A stretch of 64,000 bases of DNA, taken from positions 1 through 64,000 of the forward strand of contig CANMDH010000007.1 of assembly GCA_947496555.1 (NCBI GenBank), written 5' to 3'. Position 1 is the stretch's first letter; every line of letters starts with the position of its first letter. This DNA comes from an uncultured Aquimarina sp. GTDB taxonomy: Bacteria > Bacteroidota > Bacteroidia > Flavobacteriales > Flavobacteriaceae. This document shows, in pieces, positions 35,621 through 45,251 of this stretch. The position numbers and the translations under genes were made by a program. The notes beneath the pieces were generated by a model. It was not told where the DNA came from and made no database searches. It saw nothing but the letters and a program-made list of their open reading frames with translations.

Positions 35621-36337
35621 ATGAAACATATATATAACATAGAGGGTATGACTTGCAATGGTTGTCGAGACCATGTGGAGAAAACGCTTAGCAAAGTAGA
35701 CGGCGTGATCAATGCATCAGTTGATCTAGAAAAGGCAGAGGCCATTATTGAGATGGACAACGATATCCCTATTGAGCCATTTAGAGAAGCTTTGCCAGAA
35801 AAATACAACATATCTAAAAAAGAAAAAGAGAAAAACGTTTTTACTGAAGTGAAGACTAAAAAGAGCAAACTACAACAACTTAGCCCGTTACTTATTATAT
35901 TGGGATATATAACCATAGCAACAATCCTACTCAATTATCATCGGGAAAGTTGGAATGGTGCAATGCTCGATTTTATGGGCTTGTTCTTCATCGTGTTCAG
36001 TTTCTTTAAAATTCTTGACTTGAGAGGATTTCCAGATAGTTTTAGAATGTACGATCCGTTGGCAAAAATTGTTCCGATTTATGGATGGGTTTATCCTTTC
36101 ATTGAAACAGTTCTGGGTTTGATGTTTTTGATGCGATTGCAGATTCCCGTAGCGTTAATTGTTACTCTTATTGTATTAAGTATTACTACCGTTGGGGTAA
36201 CCAAAACGCTTTTGGATAAAAAATCTATACAATGTGCATGTCTGGGAACCGCCTTAAAACTGCCAATGACCGAGGCAACATTTATTGAAAATGCCATTAT
36301 GATTGTAATGGCGATAGTAATGTTAATCCTTATTTAA
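35621..36337 (+). CDS. HMA metal-binding domain fused to a MauE/DoxX-like membrane domain
   Basis: 238 aa. Residues 1-65 are a heavy-metal-associated domain with the metal pair in MTCNGC (Cys11, Cys14). Residues 85-238 carry four helices of the MauE/DoxX type, ending in QCACLGTALKLPMTEATFIEN with two more Cys. It starts 2 nt after the TolC stop. It probably passes copper between the cytoplasm and the pump or controls thiol state; the membrane domain's activity is not established. Confidence 0.85.
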   Translation: MKHIYNIEGMTCNGCRDHVEKTLSKVDGVINASVDLEKAEAIIEMDNDIPIEPFREALPEKYNISKKEKEKNVFTEVKTKKSKLQQLSPLLIILGYITIATILLNYHRESWNGAMLDFMGLFFIVFSFFKILDLRGFPDSFRMYDPLAKIVPIYGWVYPFIETVLGLMFLMRLQIPVALIVTLIVLSITTVGVTKTLLDKKSIQCACLGTALKLPMTEATFIENAIMIVMAIVMLILI

Positions 36338-36338
36338 A

Positions 36339-37604
36339 ATGAAAAAAAACACCATTTATATCGTAGTTGCGGCATTAGTTGGACTATTAGCAGGATACCT
36401 ATTCTTTGGTAATACGGGAAGTACAAAAAATGAAATGGAAATACACGATCATTCAGCAGATACCGATGCCGAAATTTGGACATGCTCAATGCATCCTCAA
36501 ATTAAGCAAAATGAACCTGGAGATTGTCCTATCTGTGGGATGGATTTGATACCAGCAGAACCCAGTTCTAATGACCTTGCCGTTGACCAGTTTAAGATGA
36601 CAGAAAATGCAATGGCATTGGCAAATATTCAAACTACTGTTGTAGGTGATACGAGCCAAGATTTAAAAAATGAGATTACGCTTTCAGGAAAAATCACCAT
36701 TAACGAAAAAACCAATGCAGTTCAAACCAGTTACTTTAATGGAAGAATCGAACGCCTAAATGTGAATTATCAAGGGCAGGAAGTAAATAAAGGCCAGCTT
36801 TTGGCAATGATTTATTCACCAGAGCTGGTAGCTGCTCAACAAGAATTACTTACGGCCGCATCGCTAAAAGCATCACAACCAGAATTATATCAAGCGGTAA
36901 GAAACAAACTGAAATTATGGAAGCTTTCTGACAGTAGGATTGACAATATCGAAAGCTCTGGTAAGGTTAGAGAAAGCTTTCCAGTGTATGCCACAGTTTC
37001 AGGAACTGTTGTCGAAGTAATGAGTTCAGAAGGAGATTACCTAAAAAAGGGGCAACCTATTGCCAAAGTAAGTAACCTTAAGACCGTTTGGGCACAGTTT
37101 GATGCGTATGAGAGGCAAATTTCTCAGTTCAAGAAAGGGCAAAGAATCAAAATTACCACCAACGTATATCCTGATAAAAGCTTTGATGGAGTTATATCCT
37201 TTATCGATCCAGTATTAAACACCACCACAAGAACGGTTCAAGTTAGAGCTACCCTGAATAATCCCAATAATGTATTTAAACCTGGGATATTTGTAACAGG
37301 AACAATAGAAAGAACAAGTAGAACAGGTGAAGAAAAAAGGTTGTTGCTACCTTCTAGCGCTGTACTTTGGACTGGTGAACGTTCTTTGGTTTATGTGAAG
37401 GTGAAATCAGACGAACCGGTTTTCGAGATGCGTGAGGTGTCATTAGGAAGTCGTATAGGTGATATGTATGAGATCACTTCTGGCATCCAATCTGGTGAAG
37501 AAGTGGTGACCAATGGGGCATTTACAGTAGATGCCGCCGCACAATTACGAGGTAAGAAGAGTATGATGAATACATCTGAAGCTAAAACAAAGGCTAAAAA
37601 CTAA
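36339..37604 (+). CDS. RND periplasmic adaptor (CusB type) with N-terminal heavy-metal-binding domain
   Basis: 421 aa. An N-terminal membrane anchor (about 5-24) is followed by a heavy-metal-binding domain (about 45-75) with WTCSMHPQIKQNEPGDCPICGMDL (in parts; Cys-x-Met-His and CPxCGM ligands). Barrel-sandwich, alpha-hairpin and beta-barrel adaptor domains come next (SYFNGRIERLNVNYQG, KVSNLKTVWAQF, PGIFVTG). It connects CusA to the TolC channel. A single-base gap to the preceding stop indicates one operon from 30109 to 37604. Confidence 0.92.
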   Translation: MKKNTIYIVVAALVGLLAGYLFFGNTGSTKNEMEIHDHSADTDAEIWTCSMHPQIKQNEPGDCPICGMDLIPAEPSSNDLAVDQFKMTENAMALANIQTTVVGDTSQDLKNEITLSGKITINEKTNAVQTSYFNGRIERLNVNYQGQEVNKGQLLAMIYSPELVAAQQELLTAASLKASQPELYQAVRNKLKLWKLSDSRIDNIESSGKVRESFPVYATVSGTVVEVMSSEGDYLKKGQPIAKVSNLKTVWAQFDAYERQISQFKKGQRIKITTNVYPDKSFDGVISFIDPVLNTTTRTVQVRATLNNPNNVFKPGIFVTGTIERTSRTGEEKRLLLPSSAVLWTGERSLVYVKVKSDEPVFEMREVSLGSRIGDMYEITSGIQSGEEVVTNGAFTVDAAAQLRGKKSMMNTSEAKTKAKN

Positions 37605-37854
37605 AAGAATTCAAGAAAGAATGTAACACAACATCAACATATCTATATTTTGTTAAGATAGTCCCGATATAATTATTTCTTTTGCTTCTGAGCATTTCAT
37701 CGTTTCGATTAAATTACCGGTTCATTTTTATGTAAGAAATTGTTCTATCATCTTAGTTTTTAATAATTTTAACAAAAACTAAATTTTGGTATCCTATTTT
37801 TAGGAATCTCATAATCTTACATTGTATGCAATATAATATCCATTCAAAGATTTT

Positions 37855-40092
37855 ATGATAAAGTTTTTGATGTTTTTAATCGGTATTGGTTCGGTTTCGG
37901 TAGGCTGGACTCAAACAAATATCAAGGAAAAAAAATCTTTTGTCGTAGGGACTACTTCTGAAGAAATCAACATTGATGGCGACCTTAGTGAGGGAGTATG
38001 GGGTACATTAACTCCAGCCAAAGATTTTGTTCAGTATTTTCCCTCAGATTCGTTACCGGCAAAAGCCCAAACAGAGATTTATATGTGTACAGATAAGAAA
38101 AACCTGTACATAGGAATAAAGTGTTATGCTGAAGGAAATAACTGGATTGTAAATTCATTACGAAGGGACTATCGTGCAGGAGGTGCGGATAATATAACGT
38201 TGTTATTTGATACATTTGATGACGGAACCAATGCTCTTTATTTTGGTGTTAATCCTGAAGGGGTATTACGCGAGGGAATTATTAGTAATGGAGGTAATGT
38301 AATTGCAGATTTTTCTACCTCGTGGGATAACAAATGGAGAGGTGAAGCCAAAAAATATGATGGATATTATACTGCCGAATTAGAAATCCCCTTTAGTACC
38401 TTACGTTATCCTACACCTTCAAAGAAATGGGGATTTTCAAGTTATCGATTTGACTCACAATCCAATGAGATTAGTACATATTCTCAAACACCACGCAATC
38501 AAATTTTGTTTACCTTGGCCTATCCTGCAGAAATGATTTGGGAAGAAGAACTAACCACAAAAAGTAGTGCTGTTTCTTTGATTCCCTTTGTGTCCTCTGG
38601 GTTTAATAAAGATTTTGAAGACGATACTCCGGCAGATGAATTTTTTGAAGTTGGGGGCGATGCAAAAATTGCACTCACACCTGGACTTAACTTGGATTTA
38701 ACTGTGAATCCAGATTTCTCCCAGGTAGAGGTAGATGAGCAAATCACTAATTTGGATCGTTTTGAGATCTTTTTTCCGGAGCGCAGGCAATTCTTTTTAG
38801 AAAATGCAGATCTCTTTGGACAGTTTGGTTTTTCGAATATCAATCCTTTCTTCTCGAGACGTATAGGAGCCGATGAGGATGTTGTAACAGAAGACCTGGT
38901 ACAGAATAGAATATATGGCGGCTTGCGGGTGAGTGGTAAACTAGATCCCAATACACGGGTGGGTCTCTTAAATATGCAAACAGCGGCTAGCAACGAACAA
39001 GGAATACCAGGTGTTAATTATGGAGTAGCGGTAGTACAACGTAAACTCTGGACACGTTCTAATATTGGAATTATTGCTGTAAATAAACAAGCATTTAATT
39101 TAGAAGATCTGGATTTTGATATCGATACGCTGGATATTAATAAATATAATAGGATGGTCGGAGTGGATTTTAATTATGCTACCAGGGATAATACCTGGTT
39201 TGGAAAAACATTTGCACATACTACTTTTTCTCCGGATACCGATATGGCAATTGCTCAAGGGAGTACCTTAAATTATAATACCAGAGAGTTTGGTGTATTG
39301 TGGAAACATGAATATGTAGATGAAGACTATAATGCCGAAGTTGGTTTTGTTCCTCGAACAGATTATTTCAGAATTAATCCAGTAACAGAACTTCGATATT
39401 ACCCCCAAAACGATTTTTTAAATAATCATACCTACCAAGCCGAAGCTGATATTTTTTGGAGACCAAGTTTTGGGAAAACAGATCACTTCTTTTCTGTAGG
39501 ATGGGGAGGAGAGTTTACAGAAAGGGCTAGGTTTCAACTCAACCTTAATCATAACTATGTGTATCTTTTTGACCCGTTTGATCCAACAGGCACAGATTCG
39601 TTAGAACTTGATGCCGATCAGGATTTCTCATATGTCAGTTTCACAGGAAATTATAGAAGTGATAATCGTAAAGCATTTAGTTGGAGTATAAGTCCTTACA
39701 TTGGAGAATATTTTAATGGTTGGCGATATGGCACTCGTGGTAGTTTCAATATTCGTTATCAACCTAAAGGTTCTTTTTCATTGAATTATGCGGTTAACGT
39801 TTTTGATTTACCCCATCTTGATGGTAGTAGAGAGACTTTTTTAATAAGTCCCAGAATTGATTATACCTTTTCAAAGAGTCTGTTTACTTCACTATTTGTA
39901 CAATACAATTCTCAAGATGATAATACCAATATCAATGCACGTATACAATGGCGTTTTGCTCCGGTTTCGGACTTAATTTTGGTGTATACCGATAATTTCT
40001 TGACAGGAGAAGTTGATCCTTTGGATCGATTTGCTTTTGATGTACGTACGCGTTCTATTGTACTCAAGATTACGTATTGGCTTAATTTATAG
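37855..40092 (+). CDS. DUF5916 outer-membrane protein with CBM9-like N-terminal domain
   Basis: 745 aa with a signal peptide (about 1-19). A CBM9-like sandwich domain (about 30-220: EINIDGDLSEGVWGTL, ITLLFDTFDDGTNALYFGVN) is followed by a DUF5916 beta barrel with the conserved NPDFSQVEVDEQITNLDRFEIFFPERRQFFLEN (in parts) and a C-terminal aromatic TYWLNL. The function of DUF5916 proteins is unknown, though they resemble TonB-dependent barrels without a plug. The stop codon abuts that of the convergent response regulator. Confidence 0.88.
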   Translation: MIKFLMFLIGIGSVSVGWTQTNIKEKKSFVVGTTSEEINIDGDLSEGVWGTLTPAKDFVQYFPSDSLPAKAQTEIYMCTDKKNLYIGIKCYAEGNNWIVNSLRRDYRAGGADNITLLFDTFDDGTNALYFGVNPEGVLREGIISNGGNVIADFSTSWDNKWRGEAKKYDGYYTAELEIPFSTLRYPTPSKKWGFSSYRFDSQSNEISTYSQTPRNQILFTLAYPAEMIWEEELTTKSSAVSLIPFVSSGFNKDFEDDTPADEFFEVGGDAKIALTPGLNLDLTVNPDFSQVEVDEQITNLDRFEIFFPERRQFFLENADLFGQFGFSNINPFFSRRIGADEDVVTEDLVQNRIYGGLRVSGKLDPNTRVGLLNMQTAASNEQGIPGVNYGVAVVQRKLWTRSNIGIIAVNKQAFNLEDLDFDIDTLDINKYNRMVGVDFNYATRDNTWFGKTFAHTTFSPDTDMAIAQGSTLNYNTREFGVLWKHEYVDEDYNAEVGFVPRTDYFRINPVTELRYYPQNDFLNNHTYQAEADIFWRPSFGKTDHFFSVGWGGEFTERARFQLNLNHNYVYLFDPFDPTGTDSLELDADQDFSYVSFTGNYRSDNRKAFSWSISPYIGEYFNGWRYGTRGSFNIRYQPKGSFSLNYAVNVFDLPHLDGSRETFLISPRIDYTFSKSLFTSLFVQYNSQDDNTNINARIQWRFAPVSDLILVYTDNFLTGEVDPLDRFAFDVRTRSIVLKITYWLNL

Positions 40093-40842
40093 TTACCTGT
40101 GTAGACGATCTAAGATTTCCATAACCTCATTCTTTTTTCGTACTGATACAGGTATGTTTTCACCATTTTTTAGCATAAGATATCCTCCATCGGTTTTAAT
40201 AAAAGCGCTAATACATTGCAAATTCACCAAATGACTTTGATGTACCCTTAAAAACTGATAATTTTTGAGCATATCGGCAAAGTATTTTAAGGTCTTGGTT
40301 ACAAATATTTTTTGTCCATCCTGAAGATAAAAAATAGTATTGTTACTATCTGATTCACATCTTATAATGTCGTCAAGACCAACAATAATGATCTTATCAA
40401 GAGTATGTAATGATATTTTATCAGGCTTTTGCTCTGGAGCAGATAATGTGTCTTTTAAAATGTTAAGACGTTCTTTATTTGGTTGTATTTGCTGTTTTGC
40501 CTTTTCAATGGCTTGCGCTAGTTCTTGATTAGAATAAGGCTTCAATACATAGTCAATAGCTGCAAATTTAAAGGCTCTTATCGCATATTCATCACTAGCG
40601 GTAACAAAAATGATTTTAGACTTTAGTTCGGGAAAAATTTCTAATACGTCAAATCCCGTACCATCGCCTAACATTATATCCAGAAAAAGAATATCAGGTT
40701 CTGTATTTCGTAATGATTTGGCGGCTTCGACAACGCTTTGAGCAGTGTCAATAACTTTAATTTCTGGGTGGTTGGACTTCAAATCACTTTTTAAAAGCTG
40801 AAGTGCGTCGGGCATGTCTTCTACAATGATTGCTGTTAGCAT
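40093..40842 (-). CDS. LytTR-family response regulator (partner of propeller kinase)
   Basis: 249 aa. Receiver domain with Asp55 (ILFLDIMLGD) and K in VLKPYSNQEL, then LytTR domain (FLRVHQSHLVNLQCI, NIPVSVRKKNEVMEIL). It lies 7 nt after the propeller sensor kinase and is its cognate regulator. Candidate target: the secreted-protein gene at 44081-44650, which has an 11-bp, 21-bp-period repeat upstream. Confidence 0.93.
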   Translation of the reverse strand: MLTAIIVEDMPDALQLLKSDLKSNHPEIKVIDTAQSVVEAAKSLRNTEPDILFLDIMLGDGTGFDVLEIFPELKSKIIFVTASDEYAIRAFKFAAIDYVLKPYSNQELAQAIEKAKQQIQPNKERLNILKDTLSAPEQKPDKISLHTLDKIIIVGLDDIIRCESDSNNTIFYLQDGQKIFVTKTLKYFADMLKNYQFLRVHQSHLVNLQCISAFIKTDGGYLMLKNGENIPVSVRKKNEVMEILDRLHR

Positions 40843-40849
40843 AGTTTTG

Positions 40850-43800
40850 TTAATAGTCGGTTTCTAATGGGATTTTGAAAGCTATCTGGGTTCCGGCAAC
40901 GGTATTTCTTTTATTTAGAATCTCTTTTATATTCAAAGAATCTTTTCCAGAAATAGATTCTAATCTTTCTCGGGTTACCGTAAGTGCCATAGATTGATGA
41001 TCTGTTTTGGTTTTGGTTTTTTGGGACTGAAAAATACCTTGACCATTATCTTGTACAGTACAATGTAAAAATTCATCGGTTGTATGAAACAGAACCTTTA
41101 ATTCACCATCTCTACTACCTTTTAGGATACCATGTCTAACGGCATTTTCTACAAAGGGTTGTATAAGCATTGGCGGAATTAAAATTTCTTCAGGGTCCAA
41201 GTCAGAATCTATAGAAATTTCATAGGTAAACGGTTTACTAGCCATTAATTGTTCTATTTCTATGTAATGTTTCAGTGTTTGTATTTCTTGATCTAAAGTT
41301 ATATAATCCTTTCTCGAATTATATAAAGTTTCTCTTAATAACGTTGCAAAGGTATTGATAGTACTATTCATACGCTGGGGATTACTGGTTCCCATCGCTT
41401 TTATTCCGTTAAGCGCATTAAAGATAAAATGTGGATTCATTTGTAATCGCAAAGCTTTCTGTTCTAATGATAATAGATGATTTTGCATTTGTAGCCTTTC
41501 ACGTTCCTCTTTGTTTTTTTGCTTTACTCGCCTGATATAGGATAAGGCATATCCACCAACTAATAATAATATAGCTGCCAATACGGCTAACTGAAACCAT
41601 GCTTTTTTGTATATGGGGCTATCAATAAAAAATCGAAAAGTTGCCAAATCACTTTCTTCCCATCGGTAATTTCTGGATTGTGCAGAGAAATAATGAGCAC
41701 CATAAGCAAGTCCGGCTAGGTTTTGTTTATTCTCCGAGGACCAGGGACTCCATTCTGAATTGTTTAATCTAAATCGATACTGTATGTCATTTGGATGATC
41801 AAGATCCACCGTTTTGTAGCTAAATGATAACTCGGTTTGATTTGGGCGTAATCGCAAAATTTTATCGCTGTTGGCCCATGTGTTAAGATTTATGGAGTCT
41901 ACACTACGATAGGCTACTTCTACATCTTCAAAAAATAGCCTGGGTTTAATAGTGGCTTTAGTGCTTTCTGTGGGTTTATATTTGGTGAGCCCATAGATAG
42001 CACCAAACCAAAGATTTCCTTGTTCATCTTTAGTCACTGCATTAAGACATGTTTCGATTCCCAGGAAACCATCGTTTCGACCAAAGTGAAAAATGTCTAC
42101 GATATCATTAGATTGGTTAAGTTCGATTTTATCCACTCCTCTTTCACTACCAGCCCATAAATTACCCTGATCGTCAAATATCATTTGATAAATATTATCA
42201 GAATAAGGTTTTTTTCTTCCTTTTAATTTTTTTACAGAGATTTTTTTAAGATCAGACCACCAGATTCCTCTACCTGCGGTACCAATAAACATTTTATTTT
42301 TATGGAAGAGTAATGTGCTTATTGAAGTTTTTTGATTTAAAACGTTTCCCAGATGTGTTACCTTGCCATTTTTGATATATCCTAAATGTCCGTTTTGAGT
42401 TGTATACCAGATTTTTCCCAGGGAATCTTGTGTCATATAACTAATTTGTAAATCCTTAATACCATTTTTTCTAGTAAACTTTTTTATTTTGGATAAACGT
42501 TTTTCTTGTGCATCATAATTAAATCTAATGATACCGGTAGAATAAGATGCAGCCCATATTATATTTTTATCTACAAGAATTGTTCTGATCCAATCAGATT
42601 GTAAACCGTTGTCACTGTCAATTACATGATTTGTAATTATTGTTTTTTGTATGGTATCAATTTTTACAATCGAATCGTTTTTTGATTTTTTTATAGCACT
42701 GCTATCAATAACTATCGTATCTATTTTTTTGATTTCCTTAAAAAGAATTCCTTTTCCGTCGGTTCCGGCCCATATATTTCCCGATGCGTCACTCGTTAGG
42801 GTTTTGATCTTTACTTCGGATATACGTTCATCCTGTTCGATATGCTGAATACCTAATGAATCTATTTTTATGAGTCCGGCTTCTGAGTTGGATGCCCAGA
42901 TTTCATTCTTGGCTGTATGAATAGCATATACCCGATTACCTTTAAGACCAGTATTTTGATCATAATGTATAAAATTATTTTGAAAATATTTATAGAAACC
43001 TCCACCAGAAGTAGCAATCCATATATTGGATTGGCGATCTAATATACTTTTTCTAATATGCGAAACAGCCAACCCATTTCTTCGATTTATATTTCTTAAG
43101 TGCCTGCGTTTATCTCCATCTACAATGCTGATTCCTTCATTATCTGTAGCAAACCATAATTCGTTATCATTGTGTACAGAAATATTGGTTACCCGAAGAG
43201 GTTTTGAAATCCAATAATTACCATAAGATTTTGCGTTCGTATTCAAGACCAAAATGCCTTGATTGAATGCAGCAGCAAAAACTTTGTCATTATAAAAAAT
43301 TGCCGAGGTAAAATCATGAGCACTATGTCTTTCAATAATACTGGCATTTTTATTAATGGCATTTAGTTTCCATAGCCCTTTATTGGTTGCCACCCAAAAT
43401 AATCTACCGTCAAAAACAATATCATTAATGATACTGGTATTAATTTTTGGGTTTAATTTTACTTTTTTTAAGCCTGTTTTTTTTTCGTAGCCGTAGATCC
43501 CAACATTTGTTGCCAAATAGATCTTGTTTTTTATTCTACAGATTTTATTAATGCGTGGTCCCTCAAGGTTTGTGAATTTGTTTTTGGTTTTTATTGAAAG
43601 CCCTCCTTTGGTACCAATAAAAAGACTATCACTTACGAAAGTAAGCGTATGAATATAATTGGATTGTAATCCATCACTTTCATTCCAAATCTTAAATTCT
43701 TCACCGTTAAATTGGCAAAGCCCTCCACCTTGGGTTCCCAGCCATAAATACCCCACTTCATCTTGTATGATATCGTACACCTGTGATTGTGGTAAACCAT

Positions 43801-43903
43801 CTTCTAGGGTAAATGCCCTAAGTCGATTGTTTTGTGCATATATCCCGCCGACAGAAAATAATACCAGTGCAAAAAATAGAAATATACGGTGGTCTTTGTT
43901 CAT
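40850..43903 (-). CDS. Two-component regulator propeller sensor histidine kinase
   Basis: 1017 aa. A signal peptide (about 1-23) precedes two seven-bladed reg_prop propellers in the periplasm (about 28-640; GLPQSQVYDIIQDEVGYLWLGTQGGG and many LWFAT/IWAGT blades, in parts), then a Y_Y_Y domain (about 690-755), one membrane helix (about 770-790) and a PF06580 kinase domain with His825 in QMNPHFIFNALNGIKA. The family usually senses extracellular polymers, often polysaccharide fragments; the ligand here is not deducible. It lacks the fused receiver/AraC output of hybrid versions and uses the LytTR protein downstream. Confidence 0.92.
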   Translation of the reverse strand: MNKDHRIFLFFALVLFSVGGIYAQNNRLRAFTLEDGLPQSQVYDIIQDEVGYLWLGTQGGGLCQFNGEEFKIWNESDGLQSNYIHTLTFVSDSLFIGTKGGLSIKTKNKFTNLEGPRINKICRIKNKIYLATNVGIYGYEKKTGLKKVKLNPKINTSIINDIVFDGRLFWVATNKGLWKLNAINKNASIIERHSAHDFTSAIFYNDKVFAAAFNQGILVLNTNAKSYGNYWISKPLRVTNISVHNDNELWFATDNEGISIVDGDKRRHLRNINRRNGLAVSHIRKSILDRQSNIWIATSGGGFYKYFQNNFIHYDQNTGLKGNRVYAIHTAKNEIWASNSEAGLIKIDSLGIQHIEQDERISEVKIKTLTSDASGNIWAGTDGKGILFKEIKKIDTIVIDSSAIKKSKNDSIVKIDTIQKTIITNHVIDSDNGLQSDWIRTILVDKNIIWAASYSTGIIRFNYDAQEKRLSKIKKFTRKNGIKDLQISYMTQDSLGKIWYTTQNGHLGYIKNGKVTHLGNVLNQKTSISTLLFHKNKMFIGTAGRGIWWSDLKKISVKKLKGRKKPYSDNIYQMIFDDQGNLWAGSERGVDKIELNQSNDIVDIFHFGRNDGFLGIETCLNAVTKDEQGNLWFGAIYGLTKYKPTESTKATIKPRLFFEDVEVAYRSVDSINLNTWANSDKILRLRPNQTELSFSYKTVDLDHPNDIQYRFRLNNSEWSPWSSENKQNLAGLAYGAHYFSAQSRNYRWEESDLATFRFFIDSPIYKKAWFQLAVLAAILLLVGGYALSYIRRVKQKNKEERERLQMQNHLLSLEQKALRLQMNPHFIFNALNGIKAMGTSNPQRMNSTINTFATLLRETLYNSRKDYITLDQEIQTLKHYIEIEQLMASKPFTYEISIDSDLDPEEILIPPMLIQPFVENAVRHGILKGSRDGELKVLFHTTDEFLHCTVQDNGQGIFQSQKTKTKTDHQSMALTVTRERLESISGKDSLNIKEILNKRNTVAGTQIAFKIPLETDY

Positions 43904-43925
43904 AAAAGATGTTTGAGGTCGAGAA

Positions 43926-43933
43926 CAAATATA
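43926..43933 (-). promoter_or_regulatory. Putative -7 box (TATATTTG) of the propeller kinase gene
   Basis: Exact TAnnTTTG match on the minus strand, 22 nt before the ATG at 43903. The -33 element is unclear. Confidence 0.4.
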
Positions 43934-43988
43934 ATCAAACTGATTTTTGGTTTAAAAAGTATATGATCTTAAATGTATTAAAAACAAA

Positions 43989-44019
43989 ACCGACAATACC
44001 TAAAAAAAGGTTTGTCGGT
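43989..44019 (-). terminator. Terminator after the 189-aa secreted protein gene
   Basis: On the minus strand ACCGACAAACC pairs with GGTATTGTCGGT (one bulge) around a TTTTTTA-type loop, followed by TTTGTTTTT. It lies 62 nt past the stop at 44081 and insulates the propeller kinase gene. Confidence 0.75.
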
Positions 44020-44080
44020 ATAATAAACAAAAGTTTCCCCCTTTTTGTTTATCAGATTGAGTTGTGTTAAGAATAAAACG

Positions 44081-44650
44081 TTAATAACCTGTCAATGCAG
44101 TGGTTTTGGATAACCCCAAAGTGTTGTCATTCCAAGCATAGCTTTGTTTCAGGTTTACATATTTTATATCTGATGTATTTTTATAAAAAGTTTGTGTTTG
44201 TAAAATATTTCCTGCAATACCATATTCTTGATTTGGAAATATGTATTGAAAATCAGTATCAGAATCTTCGCAATACACATTTTTAAGTTCTGGTAATTCG
44301 ATTACCTCATTATTTTCTCCCACCATAAAATAGTAGGATTCTACATGCGCACAGCAGGCCAAATATTCAACCTCCATCTTAATCACCTCAGAGATTCCCT
44401 CTAATCCGGGATTCTCTAAGGTGGTGATAAAGATGTCCTCAAAAAGCTCTGTGTCAGAAATGGTAAGCGTAGATATTATATCGGAGCTCTTATCTGTGCG
44501 AACCAAACTAACTTTGTAAGCAGGATAGTCTTGTCCCTGATCCGAAATCTCGGTAGTGACAATATACTTTTCAGTATCAACAAATCTTTCTTGGGCATAG
44601 ATAAATTGAAAACTTTGAAATAGAATAATGATTATGGCTACATTTTTCAT
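44081..44650 (-). CDS. Hypothetical secreted protein
   Basis: 189 aa with a signal peptide ending at IYAQ (about 19). The mature part is beta-rich with a Cys pair (YLACCAHVESYYF) and one more Cys (VYCEDSD). No T9SS sorting domain. It is a single-gene unit with its own terminator. It has a 21-bp-period direct repeat (44722-44753) 72-103 nt upstream of the start and lies beside a LytTR regulator locus. The family is not recognised. Confidence 0.65.
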   Translation of the reverse strand: MKNVAIIIILFQSFQFIYAQERFVDTEKYIVTTEISDQGQDYPAYKVSLVRTDKSSDIISTLTISDTELFEDIFITTLENPGLEGISEVIKMEVEYLACCAHVESYYFMVGENNEVIELPELKNVYCEDSDTDFQYIFPNQEYGIAGNILQTQTFYKNTSDIKYVNLKQSYAWNDNTLGLSKTTALTGY

Positions 44651-44721
44651 AACAGCTTATTTTGAGGTTGGCTATTTGAATATAAAAGTAGTATCAAAAT
44701 TGGTCTTTGAGAGTAGCCTTT

Positions 44722-44753
44722 TAGAATTCGTTACGATTTAACTAGAATTCGTT
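44722..44753. promoter_or_regulatory. Perfect 11-bp direct repeat with 21-bp period, candidate LytTR site
   Basis: TAGAATTCGTT occurs at 44722-44732 and 44743-44753. Identical half-sites two helical turns apart match LytTR dimer geometry, and CGTT agrees with the LytTR core. A near -7 box (CAATTTTG, minus strand, 44695-44702) lies between it and the secreted-protein start. The eCIS start is 500 nt away on the other side. Confidence 0.5.
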
Positions 44754-45251
44754 TTTATGAAAAAATATCTCCTTTTGTTTCTGGTAATCCTTGCTACAGA
44801 AAGCCGCTTTGATTTTTTTAAAATGTTGTGTGTAATTGGTAATTGTCTATAATTTAATCTGATACAAAACTGTAGTGATCCGAAAAATCAAAAAAAGCTG
44901 ATACGGCTTTATTTTATTGAGATTATGGTAAAACCGTATGTTAAAAATTTAATTTTTAGATAACATTTTCCGTTCACTTTTTTTTGTATCTTCACAATGA
45001 TTACCCCGATAAGAAACAAGGTTTTTATAACCCTATTTCTTAATGATTTATGATTTACACCTTTGTAAACTAAATCTTTTCCTATTGAAATATTTGAGAG
45101 TTGAAGGCTTATATAGTTCTTAATATAGGTCTATATGCCAAGGATTGTTTTTAAAAAGTTAAATGAGAGCGCATTTTTATTTTAAAAATGTATAGGCTGT
45201 TAGTCTCTCTTTTGACTATAGATTTCTCTATTGCAAAAATTATTTTTTGAT
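44754..45251. other. Leader/spacer in front of the contractile injection system
   Basis: About 500 nt without a gene. It is very AT-rich. A weak hairpin (AAAGC...GCTTT, near 44894-44911) and a near-consensus -7 box TAGATTTC (45219-45226, 26 nt before the first ATG) are the only signals seen. No exact TAnnTTTG occurs, so the promoter may need an activator. Confidence 0.4.
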
